Shown here piece after piece: positions 26,629-35,482 of a DNA stretch of 64,000 nt. The DNA is from UBA965 sp040396955 (lineage in GTDB: Bacteria; Chloroflexota; Chloroflexia; Chloroflexales; Roseiflexaceae), in the NCBI GenBank assembly GCA_040396955.1, contig JBBAWX010000007.1:75806-139805 (forward strand), written 5' to 3'. The position numbers were made by a program, and so were the translations under genes. The notes beneath the pieces are model-generated. The model was not told the origin of the DNA. It ran no database searches and saw only the letters and a program-made list of their open reading frames with translations. The stretch's first letter is position 1. Each line of letters begins with the position of its first letter.

Positions 26629-27354
26629 ATGCGACTAGCGATTCTCGACTATGGCTTGTTTGAAGTCTATCAGAATGGGCGGATGATTGGTATCCCAGGC
26701 TATCTCATCGATACCGGGGAGCGTCGTATCCTTGTTGATACTGGATTTCATCATGATTATATCGCAGAGCCGTTGCGGATGTGCGAAGCCGATGGTCTCG
26801 GCGTCTTTGGGCGTTTACACGGGTACACGGCGCAACACAACCCACATGCACAACTGGCGTTGTTGGGGCTGTCGCAACACGACATCACCGATGTGGTGAT
26901 TACTCACGGCCACATCGATCACGTGGGTCGCATCGAAGAGTTCCCACAGGCCACCCTGTGGGTCTCCGCAGAAGAGCGCAGCCAGGCAACGCCATGCTAC
27001 TGGGATGGGCGGTCGCGCGTCAAGTGGCCCGATACACCGACCAATGCGGTCACACACGCATGCGACATCACCGCCGGAGTGCACTTTTTTCCTACGCCAG
27101 GTCACACATTGGGGCATTATTCGTTGCGCATCACGTTGCCCCACATCGGGCAGGTCATCTTGGCGGCAGATGCGATTTCGCGCCCCGATGAACTTGCCGA
27201 CGACACGTGGGGGGACGCCGAAGACGCCGCACAAGCGCGCCAATCGGCACAGGCCATACGCCAGCTAGCTACACAGCAGCAGGCATGGCTCATCTACGGG
27301 CATTGCCCGCAACAATGGCAGGTGTTGCGCAAAGCGCCGCACTGGTATACCTAG
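26629..27354 (+). CDS. Metallo-beta-lactamase-fold hydrolase (lactonase-like)
   Basis: This 241-residue protein has the zinc motif THGHIDHVG (HxHxDH), then FPTPGHTLGHYSL with the next His ligand, and AADAI with the bridging Asp. The order and the N-terminal FEVYQNGRMIGIPGYLIDTGERRILVDTG pattern resemble N-acyl homoserine lactonase-type and related amide or lactone hydrolases. The ATG at 26629 is preceded by AAAGG. It is divergent from the alpha/beta hydrolase, with a 26-base gap. Its stop overlaps the convergent SDR stop by four bases (CTAG). Confidence 0.87.
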   Translation: MRLAILDYGLFEVYQNGRMIGIPGYLIDTGERRILVDTGFHHDYIAEPLRMCEADGLGVFGRLHGYTAQHNPHAQLALLGLSQHDITDVVITHGHIDHVGRIEEFPQATLWVSAEERSQATPCYWDGRSRVKWPDTPTNAVTHACDITAGVHFFPTPGHTLGHYSLRITLPHIGQVILAADAISRPDELADDTWGDAEDAAQARQSAQAIRQLATQQQAWLIYGHCPQQWQVLRKAPHWYT

Positions 27355-28064
27355 CGTACGTCGCGGCCCTGGTTGAGGATAATCACGTTGCCACTACAGC
27401 AATTTCCCGCTTCTGATGCCAAAAACGCGACCCACGCCGCAATTTGCTCGGGCTGCATGGGTTCACCATGCGGCATGCCGGCGATGGCCTGCGCGAGGAC
27501 ATCCGGGGCCACCACATCAAACAAATCGGTCTTAGTCATGGCTGGTGCAATCGAGTTGACGCAGATGCGTTCGTGTGCATGGCGGCGTGCCAAATGTTTG
27601 GTGAGTGCGTCAAGGGCGGCTTTGCTCGCCCGGTATGGCGCCGGATCAAAGACGTCAAAGTTGTAGGCCCCGTTCGATGAAATGTTGATGATTTTTTTGG
27701 TGCCGGGGCGTTGTTGCATCAGTGGAATGGCGGCCTGGCAACAATAAAACGCACTGTCGAAATTGACGGCCATCTGGCGGTGGAGTGATTCCGGAGTGGT
27801 CTCTGCGAATGCCTCCATGACACAGGTGCCTGCATTATTGACAAGCACGTCGACTCCGCCATAGAGTGCTTGGATTTGCGTGAACAGTTCCCGGACGGCG
27901 GCCTGGTCGGTCAAGTCACACTGGTGAGCAAAAAAACTTGGTGGATCGCTCTGCATGGGCAAAATATCCACACCAATGACCACAAACCCCTGGGCTTGGA
28001 GTGTGGTGCGAATGGCGTTGCCCATGCCGCGGGCTGCTCCGGTTACGACGGCGATTGCTGACAT
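27351..28064 (-). CDS. Short-chain dehydrogenase/reductase
   Basis: This 237-residue classical SDR has the NAD(P) motif TGAARGMG at 8-15, NNAG mid-protein, Ser in NISSNGAY, and the catalytic YRASK. An acidic residue after strand 2 (GVDILP) suggests NAD preference. The start at 28064 has AAGGAG upstream. It lies inside the end of ada, with a 22-base overlap, so translation is probably coupled. The substrate is unknown. Confidence 0.88.
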   Translation of the reverse strand: MSAIAVVTGAARGMGNAIRTTLQAQGFVVIGVDILPMQSDPPSFFAHQCDLTDQAAVRELFTQIQALYGGVDVLVNNAGTCVMEAFAETTPESLHRQMAVNFDSAFYCCQAAIPLMQQRPGTKKIINISSNGAYNFDVFDPAPYRASKAALDALTKHLARRHAHERICVNSIAPAMTKTDLFDVVAPDVLAQAIAGMPHGEPMQPEQIAAWVAFLASEAGNCCSGNVIILNQGRDVR

Positions 28065-29098
28065 TGAGCTTCTCCTTCATGGTTGAGTGTGGGCTGATGA
28101 GTTTCTCGGGCAATAAGTTGCTGTTTGCGTTGGATGCCCCAGCGGTATCCTTGCTGGCGGTTATCGCCGTGTACGGCACGGTGACAGGGGATAATGACAG
28201 CCACCGGGTTTTGGGCGCATGCTTGCGCCACTGCCCGAGCGGCTGTTGGTTGGCCAATGGCTACGGCAATCTCTTGATAGCGCCGGGTTGTCCCACTCGG
28301 GATTTGCTGGAGTGCCTGCCAGACCCGTGACTGGAAGGCGGTCATGCGGATGTCGAGGGCAATCTCCGGGAAAGAGCTTTGGCTCTGCTCAATGCGTGCA
28401 CAGATTTCGCTTATCTGGCGCTCAGCTCCTGCGGGAGGTGGGATGAGTTGCGCCGTGGGAAAGTAGTGCCGGCAGATGTGATCCGCTTCTGCCGCAGTAT
28501 CTGCGAAACCCACAAAGCAGAGTCCTTGATCACTCAGGAGGATGACTGCCCGCCCAAGTGAGGTGGTGACATCCAATCGGTATCGAGGATGCCCGTTATC
28601 ATGGTGGCGCCGTCGCGTGTAGTACATCTGACTTGTCGACGTGTAACCGGCGCGTTCACCGGCGATTGCCATTGATTGAGATTGACGTAACGTTTGAAGC
28701 AATCGTTGTTGTCGGAGTGCATTGGCGTATTGGCGCGGCGTAATACCAAGAATGCGTTTGAACTGCCGGTTCACATGAAACGGGCTATACCCAGTTGCCT
28801 GGGCGATTTGAGCCAGCTGGCAATCTGCAAGGTGACTCGCAATGTATTGACTGACGCGGTGTACAAGGAGCGCCTCACTCGACAACGTGTCTGGGTGACA
28901 ACGTTTGCATGCTCGGAGCCCAGCATGTCTGGCATCGTTCACCGATGCAAAAAAGCGCACGTTTTCGCGCTTGGGTCGGGCCACACATGAGGGGCGACAG
29001 TAGATTTTGGTTGTCATAACGCCTATAAAAAACAAACCATCATAGCGCGACTGTCGCGATTGAAAGATTTCCCAGCAGAGTGTAGCATCAAGAATCAT
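28043..29098 (-). CDS. ada: Ada-type bifunctional DNA alkylation repair protein and regulator
   Basis: This is a full-length 351-residue Ada. The N-terminal zinc domain has Cys34, Cys38, Cys64 and Cys67 (YCRPSC ... CKRC), where Cys34 is the methylphosphotriester acceptor that switches on transcription. An AraC-type helix-turn-helix region follows (about 80-160). The O6-methylguanine methyltransferase domain carries the acceptor Cys at about 305 in IPCHR. The start at 29098 follows AAGGAG. An SDR gene overlaps the 3' end, so it may belong to the adaptive response; that is inference. Confidence 0.95.
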   Translation of the reverse strand: MILDATLCWEIFQSRQSRYDGLFFIGVMTTKIYCRPSCVARPKRENVRFFASVNDARHAGLRACKRCHPDTLSSEALLVHRVSQYIASHLADCQLAQIAQATGYSPFHVNRQFKRILGITPRQYANALRQQRLLQTLRQSQSMAIAGERAGYTSTSQMYYTRRRHHDNGHPRYRLDVTTSLGRAVILLSDQGLCFVGFADTAAEADHICRHYFPTAQLIPPPAGAERQISEICARIEQSQSSFPEIALDIRMTAFQSRVWQALQQIPSGTTRRYQEIAVAIGQPTAARAVAQACAQNPVAVIIPCHRAVHGDNRQQGYRWGIQRKQQLIARETHQPTLNHEGEAQCQQSPS

Positions 29099-29192
29099 CG
29101 GAGTACTCCTTTTGCATGTATGATAATCCTACCAGAGGAACGCTCTGTCTTCTCTGGTAATTCTTGCGTTGATCGTCCAAAGGAGGAAGCAA

Positions 29193-30014
29193 ATGCCGAA
29201 TAGTGTCTGTTTGAGCTTCGATTTCGATGCGATGTCGGTCTGGTTTGGGTATCAGCACACGACTCCATCGATGCTTTCACGAGGCGAATATGGGGCACGC
29301 GTGGGCGTACCTCGCATCCTCCGTTTGCTCCAAGAGTACGACATTGCGGCCACTTTTTTCATTCCAGGCCACACAGTGGAATCATTTCCGCAGGTCGTTG
29401 ACACGATTTTGCAGGCTGGCCACGAAGTCGCACATCATTCGTATGCCCACACTGACCCGAGTGAGCAGACTCCCGATCAAGAGCGTGCCGACATGGAGCG
29501 TGCGTTGAATGTACTGCGGTACATCGGAGTAGAACCAGCTGGATTTCGTTCGCCCTCGGCGGATTTTTCGGCGGTCACGCTGTCATTACTTGAGGAATAT
29601 GGCTTTGCGTACGACTCTAGTCTGATGGCCGATGATTTTTGTCCCTATCGTCCGCGCATCGGTGACCAGGTGAGTCGGCATACTCCGCTTGTTCCGGGGC
29701 GTGAGGCCACGTTGTGGGAAATTCCGTTTAGTTTCGAATTTGATGACTGGGTACACTTTCAGTTCAACTTCAATCCGTACCGAAACGGCACCTCGGCTCC
29801 GTCAAAGGTGTTGGAAATCTGGCAGGCCGAGTTTGATTACATGCATCGCACGATGACCGACGGCGTGTTGACGGTTGCCATGCATCCACAGGTCATTGGG
29901 CGTGGAAGTCGCATCGACATGCTTGCGACCTTCATTGAGCATTGTCAGAGTGCGGGTGGGGTGCAATTCGAGCGCATCGGTGACGTGGTCGACCGTTTGA
30001 ATGGGTTTGCCTAG
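29193..30014 (+). CDS. Polysaccharide deacetylase (NodB-fold; HpPgdA/PuuE-like)
   Basis: This 273-residue NodB-fold protein has the metal/catalytic Asp pair in SFDFD (10 and 12) and the HxxxH-type region AHHSYAH (80-86). GFRSPSADFS and the YGFAYDSSLM segment are also present. The sequence RGEYGARVGVPRIL and the lack of a signal peptide suggest the cytosolic subgroup that includes HpPgdA-like proteins and PuuE allantoinases, rather than secreted chitin deacetylases. The substrate may be a small cyclic amide or a sugar. AAAGGAGG precedes the ATG at 29193. It is divergent from ada. Confidence 0.85.
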   Translation: MPNSVCLSFDFDAMSVWFGYQHTTPSMLSRGEYGARVGVPRILRLLQEYDIAATFFIPGHTVESFPQVVDTILQAGHEVAHHSYAHTDPSEQTPDQERADMERALNVLRYIGVEPAGFRSPSADFSAVTLSLLEEYGFAYDSSLMADDFCPYRPRIGDQVSRHTPLVPGREATLWEIPFSFEFDDWVHFQFNFNPYRNGTSAPSKVLEIWQAEFDYMHRTMTDGVLTVAMHPQVIGRGSRIDMLATFIEHCQSAGGVQFERIGDVVDRLNGFA

Positions 30015-30027
30015 TTGTAGTATGTGG

Positions 30028-30069
30028 AGACGCCGCGTGGGAATGCATCCCCACGCGGCGTCTGGTTTT
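30028..30069. terminator. Terminator between convergent genes
   Basis: A perfect 14-bp stem (30028-30041 with 30050-30063) and 8-base loop is followed by GGTTTT. The U tract is weak. Confidence 0.6.
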
Positions 30070-30081
30070 GGGGCCAATCAA

Positions 30082-31221
30082 CTAGTACTTGGTCAAGACG
30101 CTGTGAACCGCCTCGGCGACTCGGTGGCCGATGGCGGCGTCCATGTGATTCCACAGCGGCAAGCGTAACAGACGCGCACTCAGTGAATCGGTGTGCACCA
30201 TGGAGCCACTAACCCGTGCATAGCGCTGACCGGCGGGCGAGCTGTGCAGTGGGATGTAGTGAAAGATTGCGTTGATACCGATGTCTTTGAGTGCTTGCAT
30301 GGCGGCATCGCGCATTTCGGCAGTGGGCAAAATGGTGTAGTACATGTGCGCGTTATGCACACACTCAGCTGGAATGATGGGGCGCCGCAACAATTCGCTG
30401 GCTTCGAGTTGGGTGAAGGCAGTGTGGTACTGTTGCCAGATGTCGAGCCGACTCTGAGTGATGAGGTCGCCTTCTTCGAGCTGGGCCCACAAAAAGGCGG
30501 CGATGATTTCACCGGGCAAAAACGATGATCCGACATGTTGCCAGGTGTACTTGTCGACTTCGCCACGGAAGAACTTCCCGCGGTCGGTGCCTTTTTCCCA
30601 GATAATCTCGGCAAGCTCTGCATATGCCCGGTTATTGACGAACAACGCACCACCCTCGCCGGAGATGACGTTTTTGGTCTCGTGGAAACTCATGGCGGCG
30701 AAGTCGCCAATGCTCCCAAGTGCTTGACCCTTATAGGTAGACATAAATCCTTGCGCTGCATCTTCAATGACAAACAAGTTGTAGCGCCGGGCGATCTCCA
30801 TGATGCGATCCATTTCACAGGCCACGCCGGCGTAGTGTACGACGGAGATTGCCTTGGTGCGGGGTGTGATGGCCTGCTCGATGAGATGTTCGTCGATGTT
30901 GAGTGTGTCGGGCCGGATATCCACGAATACCGGCACTGCGTTGCGCAAGACGACAGCGTTTGCAGTCGACACAAAGGTGTACGACGGCATAATCACTTCA
31001 TCGCCGGGCTGTAAATCACACAGCAGGCTGGCCATTTCGAGCCCAGCCGTACATGAATGCGTGAGAAGTGCTTTGTGCACACCGGTTTGATCTTGGAGCC
31101 ACTGTTGACACAACTTTGTGAATTTGCCGTTGCCAGAGAGCTTCCGCAGGCGATGGGCCTCGGCGATGTATTCAAGTTCTTTGCCGGTCATGTACAGGTT
31201 GTTGAAAGGCACAGTGCTCAT
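30082..31221 (-). CDS. wecE: dTDP-4-amino-4,6-dideoxygalactose transaminase
   Basis: This 379-residue DegT/DnrJ/EryC1-family PLP enzyme is close to enterobacterial WecE/RffA. It shares VPFNN at the start, VHYAGVACEMD, EDAAQGFMSTYKG, SFHETKN (PLP Lys183) and VDKYTWQHVGSS. WecE aminates dTDP-4-keto-6-deoxyglucose for a 4-amino-fucose sugar. The start at 31221 has AGGGG at the right distance; an ATG two codons earlier is too close to it. It is last in a five-gene minus-strand set, 41 bases after the GNAT gene. A minus-strand TATACT at 31249-31254 could give it separate expression. Confidence 0.92.
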   Translation of the reverse strand: MSTVPFNNLYMTGKELEYIAEAHRLRKLSGNGKFTKLCQQWLQDQTGVHKALLTHSCTAGLEMASLLCDLQPGDEVIMPSYTFVSTANAVVLRNAVPVFVDIRPDTLNIDEHLIEQAITPRTKAISVVHYAGVACEMDRIMEIARRYNLFVIEDAAQGFMSTYKGQALGSIGDFAAMSFHETKNVISGEGGALFVNNRAYAELAEIIWEKGTDRGKFFRGEVDKYTWQHVGSSFLPGEIIAAFLWAQLEEGDLITQSRLDIWQQYHTAFTQLEASELLRRPIIPAECVHNAHMYYTILPTAEMRDAAMQALKDIGINAIFHYIPLHSSPAGQRYARVSGSMVHTDSLSARLLRLPLWNHMDAAIGHRVAEAVHSVLTKY

Positions 31222-31262
31222 GGTCATCCCCTATTAACATTCCCCAAAAGTATACATGATAT

Positions 31263-31880
31263 TTACTGGCTGAGGTGTGGAATCTTGCCAGAAAGGTAGT
31301 GCTCGAAGCGCTGCCGTTGGGCCGGCCATTCATCGTCGGTGATGCTGAACCACGTGGTGTCACGGTTGTGATGCTTGACAATCATGTGCTTGCGAAACGT
31401 GCCCTCGTAGCGGAACCCGAGGCGCTGCGCCGCCGCTTTGCTGGCCGCATTGCGGTTGTCACATTTCCATTCGACGCGGCGATAACCGAGGGTGTCGAAG
31501 AGATAGGTGAGTAACAAAAACGTGGACTCCGTGTTGACGCGGGAGCGGTGCACGTCAACATCGTACCAGATGTGGCCAAGCTCGGCACGCCCAAACTCAG
31601 GCACGATGCTCATGATGGTAATCATGCCCACGAGCCGTTGATGTGCGTAATCGTAGACCACGTGAAAGAGTGGATCGCGTGATGCCTGACAGGTGACCAG
31701 CCAGTCATGCATGGTGCTTTGGTCGCGAAATGGTCCATACGGGAGGTAGCGCCAGATGCCAAGATGCAGGGGTGTGCGATGCCCGGCGTGATACAACGCG
31801 GCAACATCCGTGGATGCGGAGAGTGGCCTGAGTTGGACGTGTTGACCGTGATGGAGTTGCAGAACTGGGAGATGCCACAT
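31263..31880 (-). CDS. GNAT-family N-acetyltransferase (RimJ/RimL-like)
   Basis: This protein of about 205 residues has the GNAT layout: an N-terminal LRPLS strand, ELGHIWYDVDVHRSRVNTES as the acetyl-CoA loop region, and NRNAASKAAAQRLGFRYEGTF at the end. The latter is the typical RimJ/L-type C-terminus with N..S..A..LGF. It may acetylate a protein N-terminus or a small amine. The ATG at 31880 is used here; a TTG two codons upstream is closer to AAAGGG and is an equal alternative. It follows the M20 peptidase gene with an 18-base gap in the same operon. Confidence 0.83.
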   Translation of the reverse strand: MWHLPVLQLHHGQHVQLRPLSASTDVAALYHAGHRTPLHLGIWRYLPYGPFRDQSTMHDWLVTCQASRDPLFHVVYDYAHQRLVGMITIMSIVPEFGRAELGHIWYDVDVHRSRVNTESTFLLLTYLFDTLGYRRVEWKCDNRNAASKAAAQRLGFRYEGTFRKHMIVKHHNRDTTWFSITDDEWPAQRQRFEHYLSGKIPHLSQ

Positions 31881-31898
31881 AATCAAGTGACCCTTTCA

Positions 31899-33059
31899 TC
31901 AGTGGGCGAGCATCTGGAGGGTGGCGTGGAGCATGGCACGACTCGTGGGGAGGAGCGAATCAAGGTCGAGCCATTCGTTGGCCTCGCACGTATTGCCGCC
32001 TTGTGGTCCACAAATGAGGGTTGGCACCTGGCCATGAAAGGCGAAATGGCTAGTATCCGCCACGCTCCGCCCGAGTACATGACGAATCGGTAGCTGGTAC
32101 TCGGTGGCGAGGGCCGCACTCATGAAGGTGACGAGTGGGTGCGTGGCTTGGACCACGTAGGGGCCGGGAGCAGGCGTGGGACGTTCATCCCAGGTGAGGT
32201 GCCAATCACTGTGGCGCACACTACGGTGCACGCACTGCCGGATTTGTGCGGCAGCGTGGGCACAAGTCTCGCCAGGCAGGATATGACGGTCAATCCAGAC
32301 ATCGGCGTGCTCGGGCACCAAGATCATGGTGCCACCACTCTGGATGCCAATCACGTTGATGGTGCCGGCCAGCTGGAATTGTTCATTCCAACCCAGATCA
32401 ATGGTGCCGGGTTCTTCGATGGCAGCTACCACGCGCGCCGCATCGGCGGCCGCATTGATGCCACCGCCAAAGGCGGCATGGACCGTTTTGCCACGCAAGC
32501 TCACGCGAAAGACGTGGCGGCCACGTTGACCAACGGTCAATGTGCCGGCGGCACTCGGCTCCGGCACCAACGCACCCGTGCAGTGGCGTAAATAACCGCC
32601 ATTGATGATCGCGTGCGCTCCGCGTGACCAGTTTTCTTCGTCGCTCGTAGCGGTAATCACGATGCGCCCAGGCAGGGTATCGGCGTGTTGCGCCAAGAGC
32701 TCTGCGATGGCCAGCACACAGGCAGCCCCGCCTTTCATGTCGTGTGCACCGAGCCCGTAGAGGCGATTGCCGACAATGGTTGGCGTGAACGGATCACTCT
32801 GCCAGCCGGCAAATGCGTCGAAGGTGTCGAGGTGAAAGTTGAGCATGAAACAACGTGCGCCATGACCGAGTGACGCCACAATCGTGTCTCCTGATTCGGG
32901 CACGGCGAGGCGATCGACGTGGTAGCCACGATCAGCCAAAAACGTGGCAGTGAAATCGCTCATGGCGCCCTCGTGATTGGTCACGGAGGGGATGGCAACA
33001 ATCTGGCAGGCAAGTTCGCGTAAACGAGCATCACTGAGCTGTTCGAGGATGTGGTTCAT
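31899..33059 (-). CDS. M20-family metallopeptidase/deacylase
   Basis: This 386-residue enzyme is of the ArgE/DapE/ACY1 type. The zinc ligands are visible in NFHLDTF (His, with the Asp two residues on), GAHDMKGG (bridging Asp) and SDEENWSRG (catalytic and ligand Glu). SVADTSHFAFHG provides the last His. The substrate would be an N-acyl amino acid or a small peptide. The start at 33059 overlaps the amidase stop by four bases (ATGA), and AAGGGAA lies upstream, so the two are translationally coupled. Confidence 0.9.
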   Translation of the reverse strand: MNHILEQLSDARLRELACQIVAIPSVTNHEGAMSDFTATFLADRGYHVDRLAVPESGDTIVASLGHGARCFMLNFHLDTFDAFAGWQSDPFTPTIVGNRLYGLGAHDMKGGAACVLAIAELLAQHADTLPGRIVITATSDEENWSRGAHAIINGGYLRHCTGALVPEPSAAGTLTVGQRGRHVFRVSLRGKTVHAAFGGGINAAADAARVVAAIEEPGTIDLGWNEQFQLAGTINVIGIQSGGTMILVPEHADVWIDRHILPGETCAHAAAQIRQCVHRSVRHSDWHLTWDERPTPAPGPYVVQATHPLVTFMSAALATEYQLPIRHVLGRSVADTSHFAFHGQVPTLICGPQGGNTCEANEWLDLDSLLPTSRAMLHATLQMLAH

Positions 33060-34537
33060 CGTTGGTTTCCCTTGAAAATCGCTTCGATGCCGTGGGCAAT
33101 CGAGATGAGGGTGGGTTCGCTCCAAGCACTGCCCATGATGGTCAAGCCCACAGGGAGGTGTTGCACGGTGCCCATGGGGATGCTGATGAGTGGGTAGCCG
33201 GCACAGGCCGCCATGCCGGTGCTATCGCCGTTGCCCGCATAACTATCGCCGTTGATGTGGTCTATTTTCCATGCTGGCGACCCTGAGGGGACGATGATAG
33301 CGTCGACTTGGTAGGTGCGCAAGGCGGCGTCAATGCCGAGGGGGCCGGCGTGGGTGCGACACCATTTGCGGGCACGCACATAACGGGTCCGATCTGCGGC
33401 AGTGACTGCTTCGGCACGCTCGAGAATCCCCTGGTCGAAGTCAAAGCCGTGATTGGGATGGTGGCGATTATATGCGATGACGTCGGCGAGTGTGCGTACT
33501 GCAGTGCGTTCACAGCCTGGCATGGGCGTGCGGGTTTGTAGGTAGCGATTTAGTCCCTCTTTGAATTCATAGAGCATGACGAGGTACTCGTCTTCACGGC
33601 TACGAATGGCGGAGACATGGTCGATGATCACGTTGTCGACTAGTTGGATGCCGTGCTCCTGTAGCTGGAGCACACACTCGTGGAAGGCAGCGTCGACGAG
33701 ATGATGGTAACCACTGAAATGTTCGCGGGCAATGCCGATGCGGAAGGCGTGGAGTGGCCGCACTGGTTGCTGTAATTCGTCGAGGAGTTGGGACGGAATC
33801 TGCGTTGTCGCCGTGTCACGGACATCGTGGCCAGCGATGATGCGTAAGATGTGTGCTGCGTCTGCCACGCAATTGGCATGGGTGCCCACCGTGTCTTGGC
33901 TGGCCGAAATGGGGATGACGCCACTGCGGCTGACAAGTCCTACGGTTGGCTTGATACCGACGACACCACACCGCGAAGAAGGGCTGATAATCGAGCCGTC
34001 GGTCTCGCTGCCGAGTGCGACTGCCACCAATCCGGCGGCCACCGCTGCGGCTGACCCCGAACTCGATCCGCTCGGGCTCCGGGTGTGATCGTGCGGGTTG
34101 AGGCATTGCCCGCCACGGGTGCTGTAGCCGCTACTTGAGCGATTCGCACGAAAGTTGGCCCATTCACTGAGATTCGCTTTGGCAATAGGGATGAGGCCAG
34201 CTTGACGTAACCGTTGAACCACAAATGCATCACCTGAAGCACGACTGCTCAATAAAGCGGCGGAGCCTGCGGTGGTCTGCATGCGATCACCCGTGTCGAT
34301 GTTGTCTTTGATGGCGATGGGGATGCCATCGAGTGGGCTGAGGGCCTGGCCCCGTTGCCAGCGTTGGTCGCTCAGTTCGGCGAGGAGCATGGCATCCGGA
34401 TTGCTTTCGATGATGGCGCAGTTGTCGTCCTGGGCGATGCGTTGCTGGTGGAGCGCAACACGCTGTTGGCTGTGGGGTGTCTCTGCGTCAGTCCGTGGCA
34501 TGTCGGCGAGGGTTGTCGCTGGAAACAAAAGACTCAT
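33056..34537 (-). CDS. Amidase-signature family hydrolase
   Basis: This 493-residue amidase has the Ser-cisSer-Lys set: Lys77 in PIAIKDNID, a serine cluster at 158-160 in SGSSSGSAAA, and Ser182 in ETDGSI. The glycine/serine-rich signature is slightly divergent (SPSGSSSGS rather than PGGSSGGS). It hydrolyses carboxamides, releasing ammonia or an amine. The start at 34537 follows AGGAGG. It is two bases from the end of the transporter gene and overlaps the M20 gene, so it sits in the middle of a coupled operon. Confidence 0.9.
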   Translation of the reverse strand: MSLLFPATTLADMPRTDAETPHSQQRVALHQQRIAQDDNCAIIESNPDAMLLAELSDQRWQRGQALSPLDGIPIAIKDNIDTGDRMQTTAGSAALLSSRASGDAFVVQRLRQAGLIPIAKANLSEWANFRANRSSSGYSTRGGQCLNPHDHTRSPSGSSSGSAAAVAAGLVAVALGSETDGSIISPSSRCGVVGIKPTVGLVSRSGVIPISASQDTVGTHANCVADAAHILRIIAGHDVRDTATTQIPSQLLDELQQPVRPLHAFRIGIAREHFSGYHHLVDAAFHECVLQLQEHGIQLVDNVIIDHVSAIRSREDEYLVMLYEFKEGLNRYLQTRTPMPGCERTAVRTLADVIAYNRHHPNHGFDFDQGILERAEAVTAADRTRYVRARKWCRTHAGPLGIDAALRTYQVDAIIVPSGSPAWKIDHINGDSYAGNGDSTGMAACAGYPLISIPMGTVQHLPVGLTIMGSAWSEPTLISIAHGIEAIFKGNQR

Positions 34538-34539
34538 AA

Positions 34540-35424
34540 TCAGGCCTCCTGCGGTGGCGGTGCGGGATGTGCTGGTGTGAATAGGGTGGTGCCAATGGCG
34601 GCCACCGTGACCCCGAGAATGGCGAGCACGATGCGGGGCGTGAGTGCTTCTTGCAAAACGATGTAGCCGATGATGGCACCGGCAATCGGCTCCGTACACA
34701 CAAGTACCCCGTAGCTCCGAGCGGGCAAACGTTGTAAGGCACTAATGTCGCAGGTAAATGGAATGACGGCAGCTGCGAGCCCCATGAGCAAGCTTTGCCA
34801 GAGCACGTGGCTGTCGAGCAGTTGCCACTGAGCTTGTGCGATGCCGGGGACGAGTAAAATCAGCCAGGCGATCCACAAACTTGCAATTAACCCACTAAAA
34901 CCGTTGGAAACGGCACTGACTTTGGGTGAGGTGAGAATGTAGGTACCCCAAAACACGCCCGCAATCAAGGCGGCCACAATGCCCCATACATCCAGCGTTG
35001 TGCCGATTTCAGGCACGAGCAAGCTGATACTTAGTGCCGCCAGCAGCACCCAGAGGCGTTCCCGCCAACTTTTGCTCTGGAGCATGGCCACACCAAGCGG
35101 TCCGATGAATTCAACTGCAATGGCGACTCCAAGTGGGATGCGCCGTACAGCGGCATAAAAAAAGAGCGTCGACAGTGCAATGGAGGCCCCGAAGGCGATG
35201 ATTGGGCGCCAGTGTGCGCGGAGCAACGGAAGAATGCGCGGGCGTACGAGGATGGTCAAGAAAAAAATTGCGACACTCATGCGCAATAACACGGTGCCGG
35301 CTTCGCCTACGATTGGCAGGATGGGACGGGCGAGTGCGGCACCAAATTGTACTGAAATGACCGCAATCAGCACCAGGAGGGCTGCAGGCACGCGTTGAAA
35401 GATGTGGTGAAAGGTATGTTGCAT
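34540..35424 (-). CDS. EamA-family transporter (RhtA-like exporter)
   Basis: This 294-residue protein has ten hydrophobic segments and two EamA repeats. The opening ISVQFGAALARPILPIVGEAGTV... resembles RhtA-type threonine/homoserine exporters, including the conserved Arg after the first helix. It probably exports an amino acid or a related amine. It is the first gene of the set eamA-amidase-M20-GNAT-wecE. No clear Shine-Dalgarno precedes the start at 35424. A TATAAT on the minus strand at 35454-35459 gives a leader of only about 22 bases. Confidence 0.86.
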   Translation of the reverse strand: MQHTFHHIFQRVPAALLVLIAVISVQFGAALARPILPIVGEAGTVLLRMSVAIFFLTILVRPRILPLLRAHWRPIIAFGASIALSTLFFYAAVRRIPLGVAIAVEFIGPLGVAMLQSKSWRERLWVLLAALSISLLVPEIGTTLDVWGIVAALIAGVFWGTYILTSPKVSAVSNGFSGLIASLWIAWLILLVPGIAQAQWQLLDSHVLWQSLLMGLAAAVIPFTCDISALQRLPARSYGVLVCTEPIAGAIIGYIVLQEALTPRIVLAILGVTVAAIGTTLFTPAHPAPPPQEA

Positions 35425-35452
35425 AGGGTGTATGATGAGTGAGTGACCAGAG

Positions 35453-35459
35453 TATTATA
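35453..35459. promoter_or_regulatory. Shared divergent -10 region (eamA operon / arginase-like gene)
   Basis: TATTATA can be read as TATAAT on the minus strand (35454-35459) and TATTAT on the plus strand (35453-35458). It sits in the middle of the 58-base gap between divergent starts at 35424 and 35483. The -35 elements are poor on both sides. Confidence 0.4.
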
Positions 35460-35482
35460 GATGATTTGAGAGGAGTAAGCAC

